Source: Myotis daubentonii
Taxonomy: Eukaryota > Chordata > Mammalia > Chiroptera > Vespertilionidae
NCBI RefSeq assembly: GCF_963259705.1
Contig: NC_081847.1
Span: 89,360,546 to 89,424,545 of the forward strand
Length of the DNA: 64,000 nucleotides
Direction: 5' to 3'
Position 1 is the first letter of the stretch; the number at the start of each line of letters is the position of its first letter. Under the pieces are notes generated by a model. The model did not search any database. It had not been told where the DNA came from and saw nothing but the letters and a program-made list of their open reading frames with translations. The position numbers and the translations under genes were made by a program. Positions 24,244 through 35,220 of this stretch are shown in pieces.

Positions 24244-24619
24244 TGAGAGTTTATTGTGCACACACCAAAAAGAGAGTTCGTGACCTGGGGACACCCAAAT
24301 GGAATGAGGCTCAGGGGTATATTATTATAAAGCAGTTATAGGGGAGAAGGCAGTGACTGTCTGTTCTTCACAGACATTGGTTACAACACTAGAATTTTCT
24401 TAAATGACAGGGAATTGGTTAGTGGCCACCTGATACCAATTTTGGAAAATAAAAGTTTTGCTTATGGTTTCCAGAGACATCGCAAGAAATTACCCAGTCC
24501 AGTTAGCCTTGCGATCAGCTTAATTAAGCTCTGTTTATATGGCTGGTTGGCTTTGCCTGCGCAGGGAATTTTCAAGGCTGGTCTCTGTTTCTTTATTTTA
24601 ACACTGTCTCCTTTATCCA
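24244..24619 (-). mobile_element. Solo LTR nested in L1M, minus strand
   Basis: About 376 bp starting TG and ending CA. The minus strand shows AATAAA (plus tttatt, 24250-24255) near the 3' end, TATA-like text about 80 bp upstream of it (near 24325-24340), and another TATA-like site at about 24535. It interrupts L1M sequence: the L1 reads ...gcattag before it and agagcccttagca after it. The flanking four bases are ttag (24240-24243) and ccag (24620-24623), so any target duplication has decayed. An endogenous-retrovirus LTR is inferred. No internal retroviral genes are seen. Confidence 0.55.
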
Positions 24620-24654
24620 CCAGAGCCCTTAGCAGATGAGTCCTAGTTTCTTTT

Positions 24655-24723
24655 AAGAAACGCCCAGTTGGAGCTCCAGTGGCGCAATCGGTTAGCGCGC
24701 GGTACTTATAAGAAACGCCCAGT
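24655..24723 (+). repeat. 14-bp target-site duplication around tRNA half
   Basis: aagaaacgcccagt occurs at 24655-24668 and again, identical, at 24710-24723. It is preceded by TTTT at 24651-24654, so the nick site TTTT|AAGA fits the L1 endonuclease preference. Removing one copy plus the insert restores text in line with the surrounding L1M. Confidence 0.93.
24673..24710 (+). ncRNA. Retroposed 5' half of tRNA-Ile(UAU)
   Basis: From GCTCCAGTGGCGCAATCGG to CGCGCGGTACTTATA the sequence equals the 5' half of mammalian tRNA-Ile(UAU) from G1 through the anticodon TAT to about A37 (memory of the tRNA). A-box text (tggcgcaatcgg) is intact. The 3' half, B box, intron and CCA are absent, as is any poly-A tail. 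Four bases, TGGA (24669-24672), precede G1. The 14-bp target duplication marks it as an L1-mediated insertion. It is a non-functional tRNA gene fragment. Confidence 0.9.
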
Positions 24724-25699
24724 CTATAATCCAACACCCCGGCCATGTCTGATTCTGAGGCTGCATCTCTCCCATGTGTGTTTTGGCCTTTGGGTTGCCT
24801 TGTGATGGTCCTTGGTAGCCAGTTTCAGAGTCCTGGGTGAAGGGAACTGCTGTAAGTGAGCCTTAGTGATGAGGTGCTGAGGTGTGGGGGGCGGGGACCA
24901 GTCCATAGGTTCATAAGGTCTGGGGCCTTTGGGGAGCCTGTGCCTCAGGGCTGTGACCCTTCACAAGCTTTTTGCAGATTCCTCCTCCTCCCCCCAGCGG
25001 GAGGGGACAGGGTGGGAGGGGACAGGATGGCTCCCTCCCCAGGGCAGCGGCTCTGATGGCCCCAGCCTGTGGTGAGAGGCAGCAGGTCAGGCTCAGGTCA
25101 ATTACCTCCGCCTGAGGGCCGCCTATTTAAGGAGGAATAAGGGCTCTGGCTCATTTCATCCTGGCCCTTCCTCCTCTCCCTGCGAACCCGAGGCGACCCT
25201 CCTCCAAAATCTACTGTGGGAACCTTGGTCAAGGCCTTGGAGGTGATCCTCGAGATACTGTGGGCGGCCCTGGAATTGAGCCCCGGGAATTTCCAGCTCT
25301 GGGAGTTCTCAGCCTCAGGCTCCAGCAGTTACATCCAGTTCAGGCTTCACCTGCGCTGGGCGGCTCCGGGTTTCTGCTGTGAGACCCGCAGGTAAGGGGG
25401 TCCCTGCTGGGGGCAGCATGGGCTCTGTGCCCTGTCCTCCCTCGCTGGGATCACAGGAGTTGTTACATCTCCTTGTCAAGCACACGGACTTTAGCTCATG
25501 CAGCCATCATAATGGTTTCCTAAAACGATTTCCCCCAGAAAACACCATGTAATCCCTCATGATGGCTTTTGTTGTTTTTCCAAGTCAAAACACAAAAAAG
25601 TAAAATTGTCTAACTGTGCCTTCCACGTAGTAGATTGTATATTAATACTCCGCTAACATCCTGGGCTGGGGGATAATTTGAAGCATTTCACTAGGTTCT

Positions 25700-25900
25700 G
25701 TTGAATTAAGGATTTTTAAAAATTAATTGGAGTGATATAGGTTAATAAATTATCTAAGTTTCAGGGTACAATTCTGTAACACACCATCTGCATGTGGTGT
25801 GTGTGTCCCTACTCCAAGTCAGGGCTCCTTCCATCACCTTGTATCCGCCCAAGCCCCCTCTACCCCCTTCCCCTCTGGTAATCTCCGTACTGTTCTCTGT
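25700..25900 (-). mobile_element. L1 3'-end fragment, antisense
   Basis: aaaattaattggagtgatat, aggttaataaattatctaag, tttcagggtacaattctgta and tcaagggctcc-like text before a C-rich run show a reversed L1 3' UTR, similar to the one at 22790. Confidence 0.8.
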
Positions 25901-27249
25901 GTCTATGAGGTTGTGTGTTTTTTCCTTTGTTGTTTTTTCTTTTTTCCCCCTTTGCGCTTAATCCCTTCACCTTTAAGGATTAAGGATTGATTTTTCTTTA
26001 GAATGTGAAGTAACAGCCGATAATTTGTCGATATTTTAATCCTTATTAAAGTCGTTGTAAAATCGATATCCTTTTGTTGTAACAAGGTGTTGCAGATCAG
26101 CCCATCAAACGGCTTAGCTTTTACTTTCTAAATAAAAATGCTCAGTGTCCTTACACGGTTCACCAGCGTTTACAGAGTGCTCTCAGTCTGTAAACTAGGA
26201 GCTTGGGGGCGGGGGTTATTTCAGAGTGGTAAGACCCATTTTAGTACCTGACACAGGATAGTAATTGAACTACTGGTGGTCCCTGAGGTCCGAAAGATTG
26301 GCGACCGCTGAATACAGTTTCCTTTTAAACCTCTCTTATAACACGAAGAGTCACACAGGATAAACTGGGCCTAGTATTGTTTCATTGCAGGAGGAGTATG
26401 TCTTTATTTAAACCTATAAGGAATCTATACAATAGAGATAATGAACTTAGTGGTTAATTCCGAATTTCAGACTTAATTTTCATTTTACAAATGGTTGTTT
26501 TCATAAAATATTAAGTACCTGTTTAGTTCTTTGCTGTTTGGACCTCCCTGTTCCATGTAAATTGACTTTATTTATACATTGGTTAACAGCTCCTCCCCGT
26601 TGTAAAAGAAAACTATTACTTGTTATTCAGAAGTTATTAAAAGGTGCTTTAATATACATTAAATCAATAGGTGAAATAGCTTTACTGTTTTCAATAAATA
26701 TCCCTTTCAAACTAAGAAGTATAAGGGAATATAACGTAGTTTGTACTATGAAGATTTATAGCCCCATATTAGAAAGATATTTCATATCAGGCACACTTGT
26801 TTTTTATTGGTTTATTATATTCTGGCTTGAGAATAAAGTAGCGAAACGTGGTTGATTTGATCAAAGCTCATAGCCAATCCCAGTGATTATTTATCTGCAC
26901 ATCTATGTCCAGTTTCTTTATCCATAAAAATCCAAGTGGGGAAAAGCCATTGGCTCCGTGGCTCTCGGCTTTGGTCTGTTGTGATGAGGCAGTCCATTCA
27001 GAGGGAGCAAGGAGGTCGGGAGTTGGTCTTCATTTAAATCTCTCTCTGTGTATTTCATACCTTCCCCAGCATACACCAAGATAGATGACGGTTAGAATTT
27101 TACCTAAAATCTGTTGAACGTCAGCCTTTGCTGCAAAACTACAATGATTGATTGCATTTTATTTCACCCAGTATTGTGTTATTTATTTTGTTACTCCATA
27201 ATAAAAAATATATTAAGGAAGACTAAGATATGAGGAATTTTGAGTATTG
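25901..27249. other. Intron, nothing recognised
   Basis: AT-rich, unique-looking. No gene or repeat can be supported. A 105-codon frame at 26538-26855 is without homology. Confidence 0.5.
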
Positions 27250-27257
27250 GTCTAGCG

Positions 27258-27475
27258 CAGTGGTTCTCAACCTTGGCTGCACATTAGAATCACCTGGGAA
27301 TCTTTTTAAAATCCTGATTTCTGGGCCTCATCTTCCGGAAATTCTGTTTCTTTGTTACTAATGTTGTGACCCCACCCCATAACAAACAGAATTTCTGGAG
27401 GATGAGGCCCAGAAATCAGGATTTTAAAAAGACTCCCAGGTGATTCTAATGTGCAGCCAAGGTTGAAAACCACTG
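27258..27475. mobile_element. Charlie/MER20-like hAT foldback, 218 bp
   Basis: The ends are CAGTGGTTCTCAACCTTGGC and ccaaggttgaaaaccactg. The near-perfect 8-bp duplication is gtctagcg (27250-27257) and gtctagag (27476-27483). Arms 27258-27349 and 27384-27475 are 92 bp each and pair with only four mismatches, all transitions, around a 34-nt loop. Confidence 0.92.
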
Positions 27476-27681
27476 GTCTAGAGGGAAAATGTGTGTGTGT
27501 AAAAGTAGATTTTTTTTATCAGCCATGACTGAGTAATAAACTATTGCTAAGCTAAAATTACACCATTTTAAAATGCACACAAAATACTAAATCTCAAGTA
27601 ATCAAAATGTTGGAAGGTACAATATTTAGACATTTAATTAAATGCCTGTTTCATTTTCCCCATTGGCCAGAGGGTATATGC

Positions 27682-27895
27682 CAGGGGTGGACAAACTTTT
27701 TGACTCGAGGGCCACAATGGGTTCTTAAACTGGACCAGAGGGCCCGGATAAAAGCATGGATGGAGTGTTTGTGTGAACTAATATAAATTCAAAGTAAACA
27801 TCATTACATAAAAGGGTACGGTCTTTTTTTTCAATAGTTTTATTCATTTCAAACGGGCCGGATCCGGCCCGCGGGCCGTAGTTTGCCCACAGCTG
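27682..27895. mobile_element. Non-autonomous hAT element
   Basis: The ends are CAGGGGTGGACAAACTTTTT and gtagtttgcccacagctg. The interior has gggccacaatgggttctt and the GC palindrome gatccggcccgcgggcc. The 8-bp duplication is not clear. Confidence 0.8.
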
Positions 27896-28032
27896 GTGCT
27901 GTATCACTAAGGAAACACTCTCAGCTGCCTGAATTCCCTAGCTGTCAAAACAATCCTATAAAAATGACCTCTTGAGGTTTTACAATTGGTGCAACCACTT
28001 AGGATGGATTTGATCCTTAAAAATAATTTTTA

Positions 28033-28261
28033 AGCCCTAACTGGTTTGGCTCAGTGGATAGAGCATGGGCCTGCAGACTGAAAGGTCCCAGGTTTAATTC
28101 CGGTCAAGGGCATGTACCTTCATTGCGGGCACATCCCCAGTAAGAAGTGTGCAGGAGGCAGCTGATCAATGTTTCTATCTCATTGATGTTTCTGACTCTC
28201 TATCCTTCTCCCTTCCTCTCTATAAACAAATCAATAAAATATATTTTAAAGTAAATAAGTG
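28033..28261 (+). mobile_element. Ves SINE, sense
   Basis: The head is gccctaactggtttggctca, with ggtttaattccggtcaaggg and tail caataaaatatattttaaag. Target duplication aaaa(t/g)aattttta lies at 28020-28032 and 28262-28274 with one difference. Confidence 0.95.
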
Positions 28262-28389
28262 AAAAGAATTTTTAAAATCTTTAAATTTTTTAATCATACT
28301 ATAGCCTTCACTTTAATCACTGATTTGATGCATTATAGCATTTCTCTCCTTGAGACATAATTTTCTTCAGTCCGTTTTTGTTCTTTCCC

Positions 28390-28520
28390 TCTCCCATATT
28401 CTTCAATGCCATTCGGTGAGGCAGGCGCAATGTCACCCTCAGGTTGTACCGGAGGACCTGAGACTTCGGTGAAATAAACCATTCAAGGTCACACAGACAG
28501 CAATGAGGGAGGGATAATTG
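28390..28520. repeat. MIR-like ancient SINE
   Basis: ccattcaaggtcacacagac and the surrounding text resemble the MIR core. It is highly diverged. Confidence 0.4.
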
Positions 28521-28919
28521 AATTACTTAAAGTGAACCCTTGGACAAATGTTGATAATTTGTAAAACCTTGAAGCCACATTACATTTCTTCAGAGTTGAT
28601 AAAGGAACAACAATCACATGATTTTTTTGTTGTGGATCTGGTTTGGGTTTTCCTTTTGGTTTTTAATGATAAAATTGACCAGCATTTGAGAAGTTTGCAA
28701 ATTCACTTGTACCATCCCAGGAAAATATTTCGATGTAAGTCTGCGGTGGTGTTTTTTTGGAGGTAAATTCCCTGGAGGTAAATCCCCTAAAAGTATATTT
28801 CTCTTTGTATTTGGGCCTAGGGTAGTTGTAAGAGTGAAAATTGGATCTGGATTAAGCTTTCATTACATTCCTTCACAATTTATTTATTGTGATTTAATTT
28901 GTTGATGGGAAAAAATATA

Positions 28920-30600
28920 TTCTTGTTTCCCTGTTGTTGAAGATATGGCCCCGTGGCAAGAAAAAGGTTGGTGTGTATTATCAGGCATAAGGCTGAATTT
29001 TTTTGCATGTGGATATCTAATTGTTCCAGCATCACTGTTGAAAAGATCACTCTTCCTCCATTGTTCCTTTGTCAGCGATCAGATGACTATATGCGTGTGG
29101 GTCTATTTCTGGACTTCTGTTCCATGGATCTATCCATTATTCAATCAGTGCCATGCTGTCTCAGGTACTGTGGCTTTAGAGTAAATACTGAAGTTAGGAA
29201 GTGTCAGCCCTTCAACTTCGGTTTTATTCTTCTTCAATATCAAATAGTTTCTTTTGGGTCTTTCGCCTGTCAATATAAACTTTAGAATCAGTTTGTTGAT
29301 ATTAATACAAAAACTTGGGATTTTGATTGTATTGATTCACTAGATCCAATTGGGAAGAACTGATTTCTTGACAATATTGAGCCTTCCTATTCGTGAAAAT
29401 GGAATATCTTTCAATTATCTTTCAATTTTTCTGTTCATGTAATTGATCTGTTTATGTGAGGATTAATCTGTTGATGTGATGAATCACTATTGAATTGTGA
29501 ATGTTCAACCAGCCTCGCATAGATGGCCTAAATCCAGTTGGTCATGGTATATAACATTTTATACATTTTTGGGTTCCATTTGCTAATATTTTCTTAGAGA
29601 CTTTTGCATTTGTGCTCATGAGCGATACTGTTTTGGGGTTTTCTTGTCGTCAGTGTGTCTGGTTTTGGTATGAGGATAATTTTGACCTCACACTAGTAGA
29701 GTGAATCCAGAAGTAGTCCCTCTGCTTCTGTCCTTCGCAGGTGATTTATTCGTAAGTGTTTGATAGATTTCACCAGGGAACTCATCTGGTTCTGATGCCT
29801 TCTGTTTTCAGAAGGGATTGACTCAATTTTAATAGGTAAAGGCCTATTTTCAAATCGCCTGTTTCTTCCTGTGTGAGATTTTGCAGGTTGTACCTTTCCA
29901 GGCACCGGTCCTTTTTATCTGGGTTATGGAAATTGTAGATGTAGTTGTTTGTAGTAATCCTGTATTATCCCCTTGATATCCATGAATCTGTAGTGATGTC
30001 ACGTGTTTCATTTGTGATATTAGAAATTTGTGTCTTTTTTTGTCTTTTTTTTTAAACTAGAGGCTTGTATCATTGACCGATACTTAAAAACAACAGTTTT
30101 TGGTTTCTTTTATTTTCTTTATTATTTCCTGTTTTCAACTTTATTGATTTCTGTCTAATTTTCATTATTTTCATCTGGTTACTTTGAATATAATCTGTTG
30201 CCCTTCAAGTCTCCTCATGTGGAAGCTGCTTTTCTGATACATACATTTAATGCTACAAAATTCCCTCTAAACACTGCTTTTGCTGCATTCCACAAAATTT
30301 GATAAATTTTCACGTAGTTCAAGGTATTTTTTAATTTCTTTTGAGAGTTATTCTTTGACCTCTGTGTTATTTAGAAGTGTGGTATATGCTCTCCAAATAC
30401 TTGGAGATTTTCCAGCTAACTTTCTGTTTTCGATTTCTAGTTTGTTTCCTCTGTGGTCTGAGAGGCTCTGTTGTATGATTTCTTTTAAATGTGTTAAAGC
30501 ACTCTTAGTGACCTGAATGTGGTCTATCTTGGTGAATGTTTCATGTGAGCTTGGAAAGAATGCATTCTGCTGTTGCTGAGATCTCCCGAAATTCATCAGT
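28920..30600 (-). mobile_element. L1M ORF2 remnant, antisense
   Basis: ttctgttccatggatctatc, gtactgtggctttagagtaa, ttttgattgtattgattcac, tggtatgaggataattttga, tctggttctgatgccttctg, ctgcattccacaaaatttga and agaatgcattctgctgttg match L1 ORF2 read backwards over about 1.7 kb. Many indels and stops show it is dead. Confidence 0.9.
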
Positions 30601-32040
30601 TAGCATTCAGGTTTTCCTGCCCGAATCCTGGTTTCTGTGGATGGAGGTTTCTGCTCCACTAAGTCATGCTTCTCTCTCTCTACCTACTTGTCTCTCTGGG
30701 GGTGCAGCAGTTTGCCCTGTGAACTCACTTCTCTGATGGATCAAGGAACAGTTGTGGATTTTTTTTCTCATTTTTTTTACTTGTTTGGACTAGTTAATGT
30801 CTTTTAAACTGCTTAAATGCTGGACTAGAAATCACCAAAAGCATTGTTTTAAATTTGACTATACGAGAGTTGTTTGAAATGTTTGCGGTATTTACATAAT
30901 TGTCACTCATTAAAATTGCTTCATGAAGAGGCAGCTTAGAAACAATATCTAATTTAAACATAGAAGATTTAATTGGATTAGGAGCTCTGAGTTCCTTTTC
31001 CACAATTCTAAAATTGAAAAGCCTCTCAAAAACTTTTCTTTTAACTTAAATTTGTGGAAAACTCATGTTTTGCAAAGCCTGACCTAAATTGACATGAAAC
31101 TACATATAGTCTTTATTTATGTATTTATTTGTTTTAGTGTAAATATTCATATGATTTTCTGGAGAAATATGAAAATATTTTTGTGTGCTCTGGGATATTT
31201 CAAACTCTATAGTTTATGCCTCACATGTCCTATCTAAATCCAAAGTATTCTAAGTCCCAAACATATCTAGGGCCAAAGGTTTCAAATAAAAGATTATAAA
31301 CCTGTAATAATCTTTATTAATCTCAGAATTGGAGTTATTTTGTCAATAGATACTATGTTATTTTGCAATTAACTCGGCATGGAGTCAGACAGTATGGGTA
31401 GATCATTTAATGGATGGGGTTAAAAAAAGGTGGACAGATAATTTTATTTATAATTTTAAAGGATATGATTGTGTCTGGCATATTATTTGAGCATCAATAA
31501 ACCTGAAATTTCAATGAGATAACTGACTTACTATCTTATTGTAATTCATTTATTAGTTATCAAAGTCTTCTTCTTGCCCTCTTATTCTACTGATTTCATA
31601 TCCAAAAGAATATGTGAAGTTGATTTTGTTTTTAATTTTGTCCTGGAGACCTAAGAACAAGCATGATATAATGTCTATTGAGCCTTGTTTTCAGATTTTA
31701 CAATTTTTTAAAAGTTCATGTGCTTTATATATAACAAGCATTGCTCAACCATTACCACTATACCTGCTTTAAAAAGTAAATTTCAAAGAAAAAGAGTCTC
31801 AGGTTTCTGTAAGCCTTTATTTAATTTATAGTCATAGTTTGGATTCTCTCTTTTTCACCCTACCATTCAAAACCAATATTACCTAAACAATAACCCATAA
31901 GCTTCTATTAAGCACTTGTTGTATCCCTAGCACAAAGTGTTTGCAGAGCACTTATTTAAATTAACAATTAACAAACCCAGAATATCTTGGGATGTTTACT
32001 ATGTATCAATAACCGTGCAGTCAAAATTTCTCAAGAAATT
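30601..32040. other. Intron, AT-rich, nothing recognised
   Basis: The first about 170 bp may still be L1. The rest is AT-rich unique-looking sequence without a supported element. Confidence 0.45.
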
Positions 32041-32380
32041 CTATAAATTCTACAGAGAGTTTAATTTCTTGCCGCAGGGACAGAGGAGAACAGGAGGCCG
32101 TAAATAGATAAATGTTCCTCGTGGAAGAGCAAAGGAGCTGTTAGTAGAGACCTCCCTGACGGAGAACCACCACTGTAGCTCTTCCTCTTGATGCCCAAAG
32201 GCTCCCTCTTGGCCGGGATGCCGCCATTTTTCAATTCTTACTCTAACTTCACAACATCCTTTGTAGGTACTAGTAGCATTCATTTTGATGAATACCTATG
32301 GCGTCTCTAGAAAAGACAGAGAAGTCTAGTAGAGTAAGTATTAGTTTGGGAGCAAGAAAAAGAGTAAAACATCACTAGGA
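32041..32380. other. Unclassified block, possible old retrocopy
   Basis: On the minus strand a 77-codon frame (32050-32283) runs through text that looks exonic (gagtaagaattgaaaaatgg), but I recognise no gene. It is recorded only as unexplained. Confidence 0.2.
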
Positions 32381-32785
32381 AGATAGATGAAGACGTGGGC
32401 GGTACTGGCCAGCTGCTCACCAGTCCAGTTTTCTTCCTGGGCACACAGCTGAACAGAATTTCCAAGTCTTCCTCGTCCCCGTGATCGAGGTCTGGGCGAT
32501 GGAAAGTGAGTGGAGGTGGAATGTACCAGGTCCAGGTGGGCCCAAGCCATTTCCCATGGATGGCCCTCCCCTGTTTCTCTACTGGCTGGGCGTAGAGGAC
32601 TCTCGGGCCCTAGGTTTCCACAGGTGGAAGGAGCCTCGGTCCCTGGATGGCCTCGTGAACTCCCCTGCCAGTCAGGGAAATAATTTGAACTTCCATCTGA
32701 AGGAGAATTGAATTGTGTCTAGTCACTGAATTTTGGAGGATTTTGTCAGTTACAGCAGGTAGCGTTATACTGATTAAGGGTAGAT
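32381..32785. mobile_element. Possible decayed LTR (MaLR/ERVL-like)
   Basis: The end gattttgtcagttacagcag, then cgttatactgattaag, resembles the 3' end of MaLR-type or similar LTR copies. The rest is too diverged to name. Confidence 0.3.
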
Positions 32786-32879
32786 TAAGTATGTCTCATA
32801 GTGTCCAAATAATCTCAAGCCAGAGGTGGTGTGATTTAAATCTTGTATTCTGTAACATAGAGATGTGGGTGGGTGGGCA

Positions 32880-33065
32880 CTGAAACAAGCCTGCAGGAGC
32901 TCAAATCACAACTCCACCATTTTTTTACTCTGCCTTTCTCACTAGTCAAATAAGCATACTAGTATTTCCTCATGGGGTCCTTGTGAGAATACATTTGTAT
33001 AAAGTATTCAGTACAGAACGGGAACGTAATATGCACAATATAAGTCTTAGTTATCATTGTTATTA
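32880..33065. repeat. MIR-like ancient SINE
   Basis: cacaactccaccattttttt, ggtccttgtgagaatacatt and tatcattgttattattacta follow the MIR order. Confidence 0.55.
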
Positions 33066-34335
33066 TTACTATTGAAGTTACTATTATTTATGACGACTTA
33101 TTTTTTGTAAAAATAAGACAAATGAAACATTTAATCTGCAAGTTAAAAGCATTGTAATAATAGGTAGCAGGTGTGGCAATTCTACTTGTCAAACAGTTGT
33201 TTTTTAGTTTCTGAAGGCTAGGCTGATGAAATTATTACTCAACATTGCTAAAATATTTATACAACCCCAGTCCCTTGAGAACAAAAATGGTAATAATGCC
33301 TCAAAACCACTATAATATTACAGTCGTTTGTGTTGCTGGTGATGGAATCAATGGTTCACTTCGAAGGCTCACTTTAAATTCCAATTTAACTTTAAAAAGA
33401 AAAAGAAGTTCTTCTAAAAACATATGAGATAATATTATAGCAAAATAAGGGTTTTGGGGGAAATACACTAATGATTCCCGTAACATTTTTTTGTCTTTTT
33501 AAAAATACTTGAAGAAAATCTAATTGATATTCACAATAGACGCTCTGAGATCTGATGCCTGCATTTCCCTTGTATTACTTTAGTTGTAGAACTAAACTGA
33601 AATGTTAGAAGATGAATTTTGCCATCTGGGAATTTCTCCTTCAGAGTGATGGCTTAATGTCTTTAGTAGTTGTTTTTGAAACGTTGGAAGGACAGTTAAA
33701 TCAGGGATGCACATTTGAACTCATGCATCGCAGGACTCCTGTTATCCCTGTGTTCTAACCTTGTGATACAAGATAAACCCGTGTCGCTGACAACATCTGT
33801 CTCTAGACGCTGAAAGAACATATACTTCGTTGGGTTCTTCTCTCAAAAGTGGTGTAATCATAGGAGCTTGGAATTGAAAGAAACTTTAAATGTCATTCCT
33901 AACACACATTTCTGTCCTCATTTGTATCATAAAAATAAAAGCCTTGACAAATCGGCTGAAATGTATAACTCTCCCAGGAGCAATTCTTTCCCATCGAAGT
34001 ATACAGCAACTTCACATAAAACGCATTGCTTTTGACTTATGGCTTCTGTTTCTAAGTGGAATCTGTTGAATGATGGGCATCTTTTTTTTTCCTCGGGAAG
34101 AAAAACTGCTGTAACCATTTAGTACATGAGGCATGTGTGCCAGGAGACTGCCCTGAATCAGTTGTTCTAAACCCATTTTAGAATACGGCTTAGACTCTCT
34201 CCTCGCCCCCTGCTCCATCAGCGTTTATGTAGCCTGTCCAAAGTGTCTCTTTTTTTTTTTTGCCTTGAATTGTGTACTAAGATTTTTTGTTATCTGTTTA
34301 CAGTGTTGAATCTCTCTGTATGATTTCACTGCATC
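33066..34335. other. Intron, nothing recognised
   Basis: AT-rich with no supported element. A poly-T run lies at 34249-34260. Confidence 0.5.
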
Positions 34336-34339
34336 CTCA

Positions 34340-34548
34340 AAAACTGCTTCTCATAAATGCCTGCCTATCACTCAGAAAGGTCTTTGGTCCTTTTTGAATC
34401 TAATTGTTTTCTTGTTGAGTTTTCACTGTTCTTTGTATATTTTGGATTACGGTCCTTTATCAGACGTGTCTTTAGCAGTTCTCTTCTCCCAGTCTGTGGC
34501 TTATCTTCTTTCCGTTTTGAAGACCAGCTAGTTTTGTAGAAGACGAGA
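34340..34548 (-). mobile_element. L1 ORF2 fragment, antisense
   Basis: gttctttgtatattttggat, acggtcctttatcagacgtg, tctcttctcccagtctgtgg and cttatcttctttccgttttg are the reversed L1 ORF2 3' region. It abuts the minisatellite. Confidence 0.75.
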
Positions 34549-34562
34549 AACTAGCCTTGAGC

Positions 34563-35220
34563 GGCAACTCTGCGGAGAGCGTGCCCTGGGTGGTGTGAGG
34601 GGAGGCAACTCTGCGGAGAGCGTGCCCTGGGTGGTGTGAGGGGAGGCAACTCTGCGGAGAGCATGCCCTGGGTGGTGTGAGGGGAGGCAACTCTGCGGAG
34701 AGCGTGCCCTGGGTGGTGTGAGGGGAGGCAACTCTGCGGAGAGCCTGCCCTGGGTGGTGTGAGGGGAGGCAACTCTGCGGAGAGCGTGCCCTGGGTGGTG
34801 TGAGGGGAGGCAACTCTGCGGAGAGCGTGCCCTGGGTGGTGTGAGGGGAGGCAACTCTGCGGAGAGCCTGCCCTGGGTGGTGTGAGGGGAGGCAACTCTG
34901 CGGAGAGCGTGCCCTGGGTGGTGTGAGGGGAGGCAACTCTGCGGAGAGCGTGCCCTGGGTGGTGTGAGGGGAGGCAACTCTGCGGAGAGCGTGCCCTGGG
35001 TGGTGTGAGGGGAGGCAACTCTGCGGAGAGCCTGCCCTGGGTGGTGTGAGGGGAGGCAACTCTGCGGAGAGCGTGCCCTGGGTGGTGTGAGGGGAGGCAA
35101 CTCTGCGGAGAGCGTGCCCTGGGTGGTGTGAGGGGAGGCAACTCTGCGGAGAGCGTGCCCTGGGTGGTGTGAGGGGAGGCAACTCTGCGGAGAGCGTGCC
35201 CTGGGTGGTGTGAGGGGAGG
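34563..35220. repeat. 41-bp minisatellite, 16 copies
   Basis: The unit ggcaactctgcggagagc(g/a/c) then tgccctgggtggtgtgagg, closing gga, repeats every 41 bp. All 16 copies are identical except at unit position 19, which by copy reads g g a g c g g c g g g c g g g g. The unit length is not a multiple of three and the minus strand has no stop in any frame, so long repetitive open frames arise by chance. Confidence 0.98.

Larger units (their letters stand above)
24620..25400 (-). mobile_element. L1M-family remnant, antisense, part 2
   Basis: It continues the element ending at 24243: agagcccttagcagatgagt, ataatccaacaccccggcca, gggtgaagggaactgctgta, ttagtgatgaggtgctgagg, gagcctgtgcctcagggctg and ggagttctcagcctcaggct are in the order of an old L1M element. 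It carries the tRNA-half insertion at 24669-24709. Confidence 0.6.

Noticed and set aside
25110..25400. Promoter-like block: ctatttaagg at 25123, GC-rich stretch, and donor-like gcaggtaagg at 25389
   Set aside because: The text fits the continuing order of the old L1M element, so a host first exon is not supported.
32050..32283. Possible processed pseudogene on the minus strand
   Set aside because: No parent gene recognised, no poly-A tail or target duplication seen. Kept only as an unclassified block.
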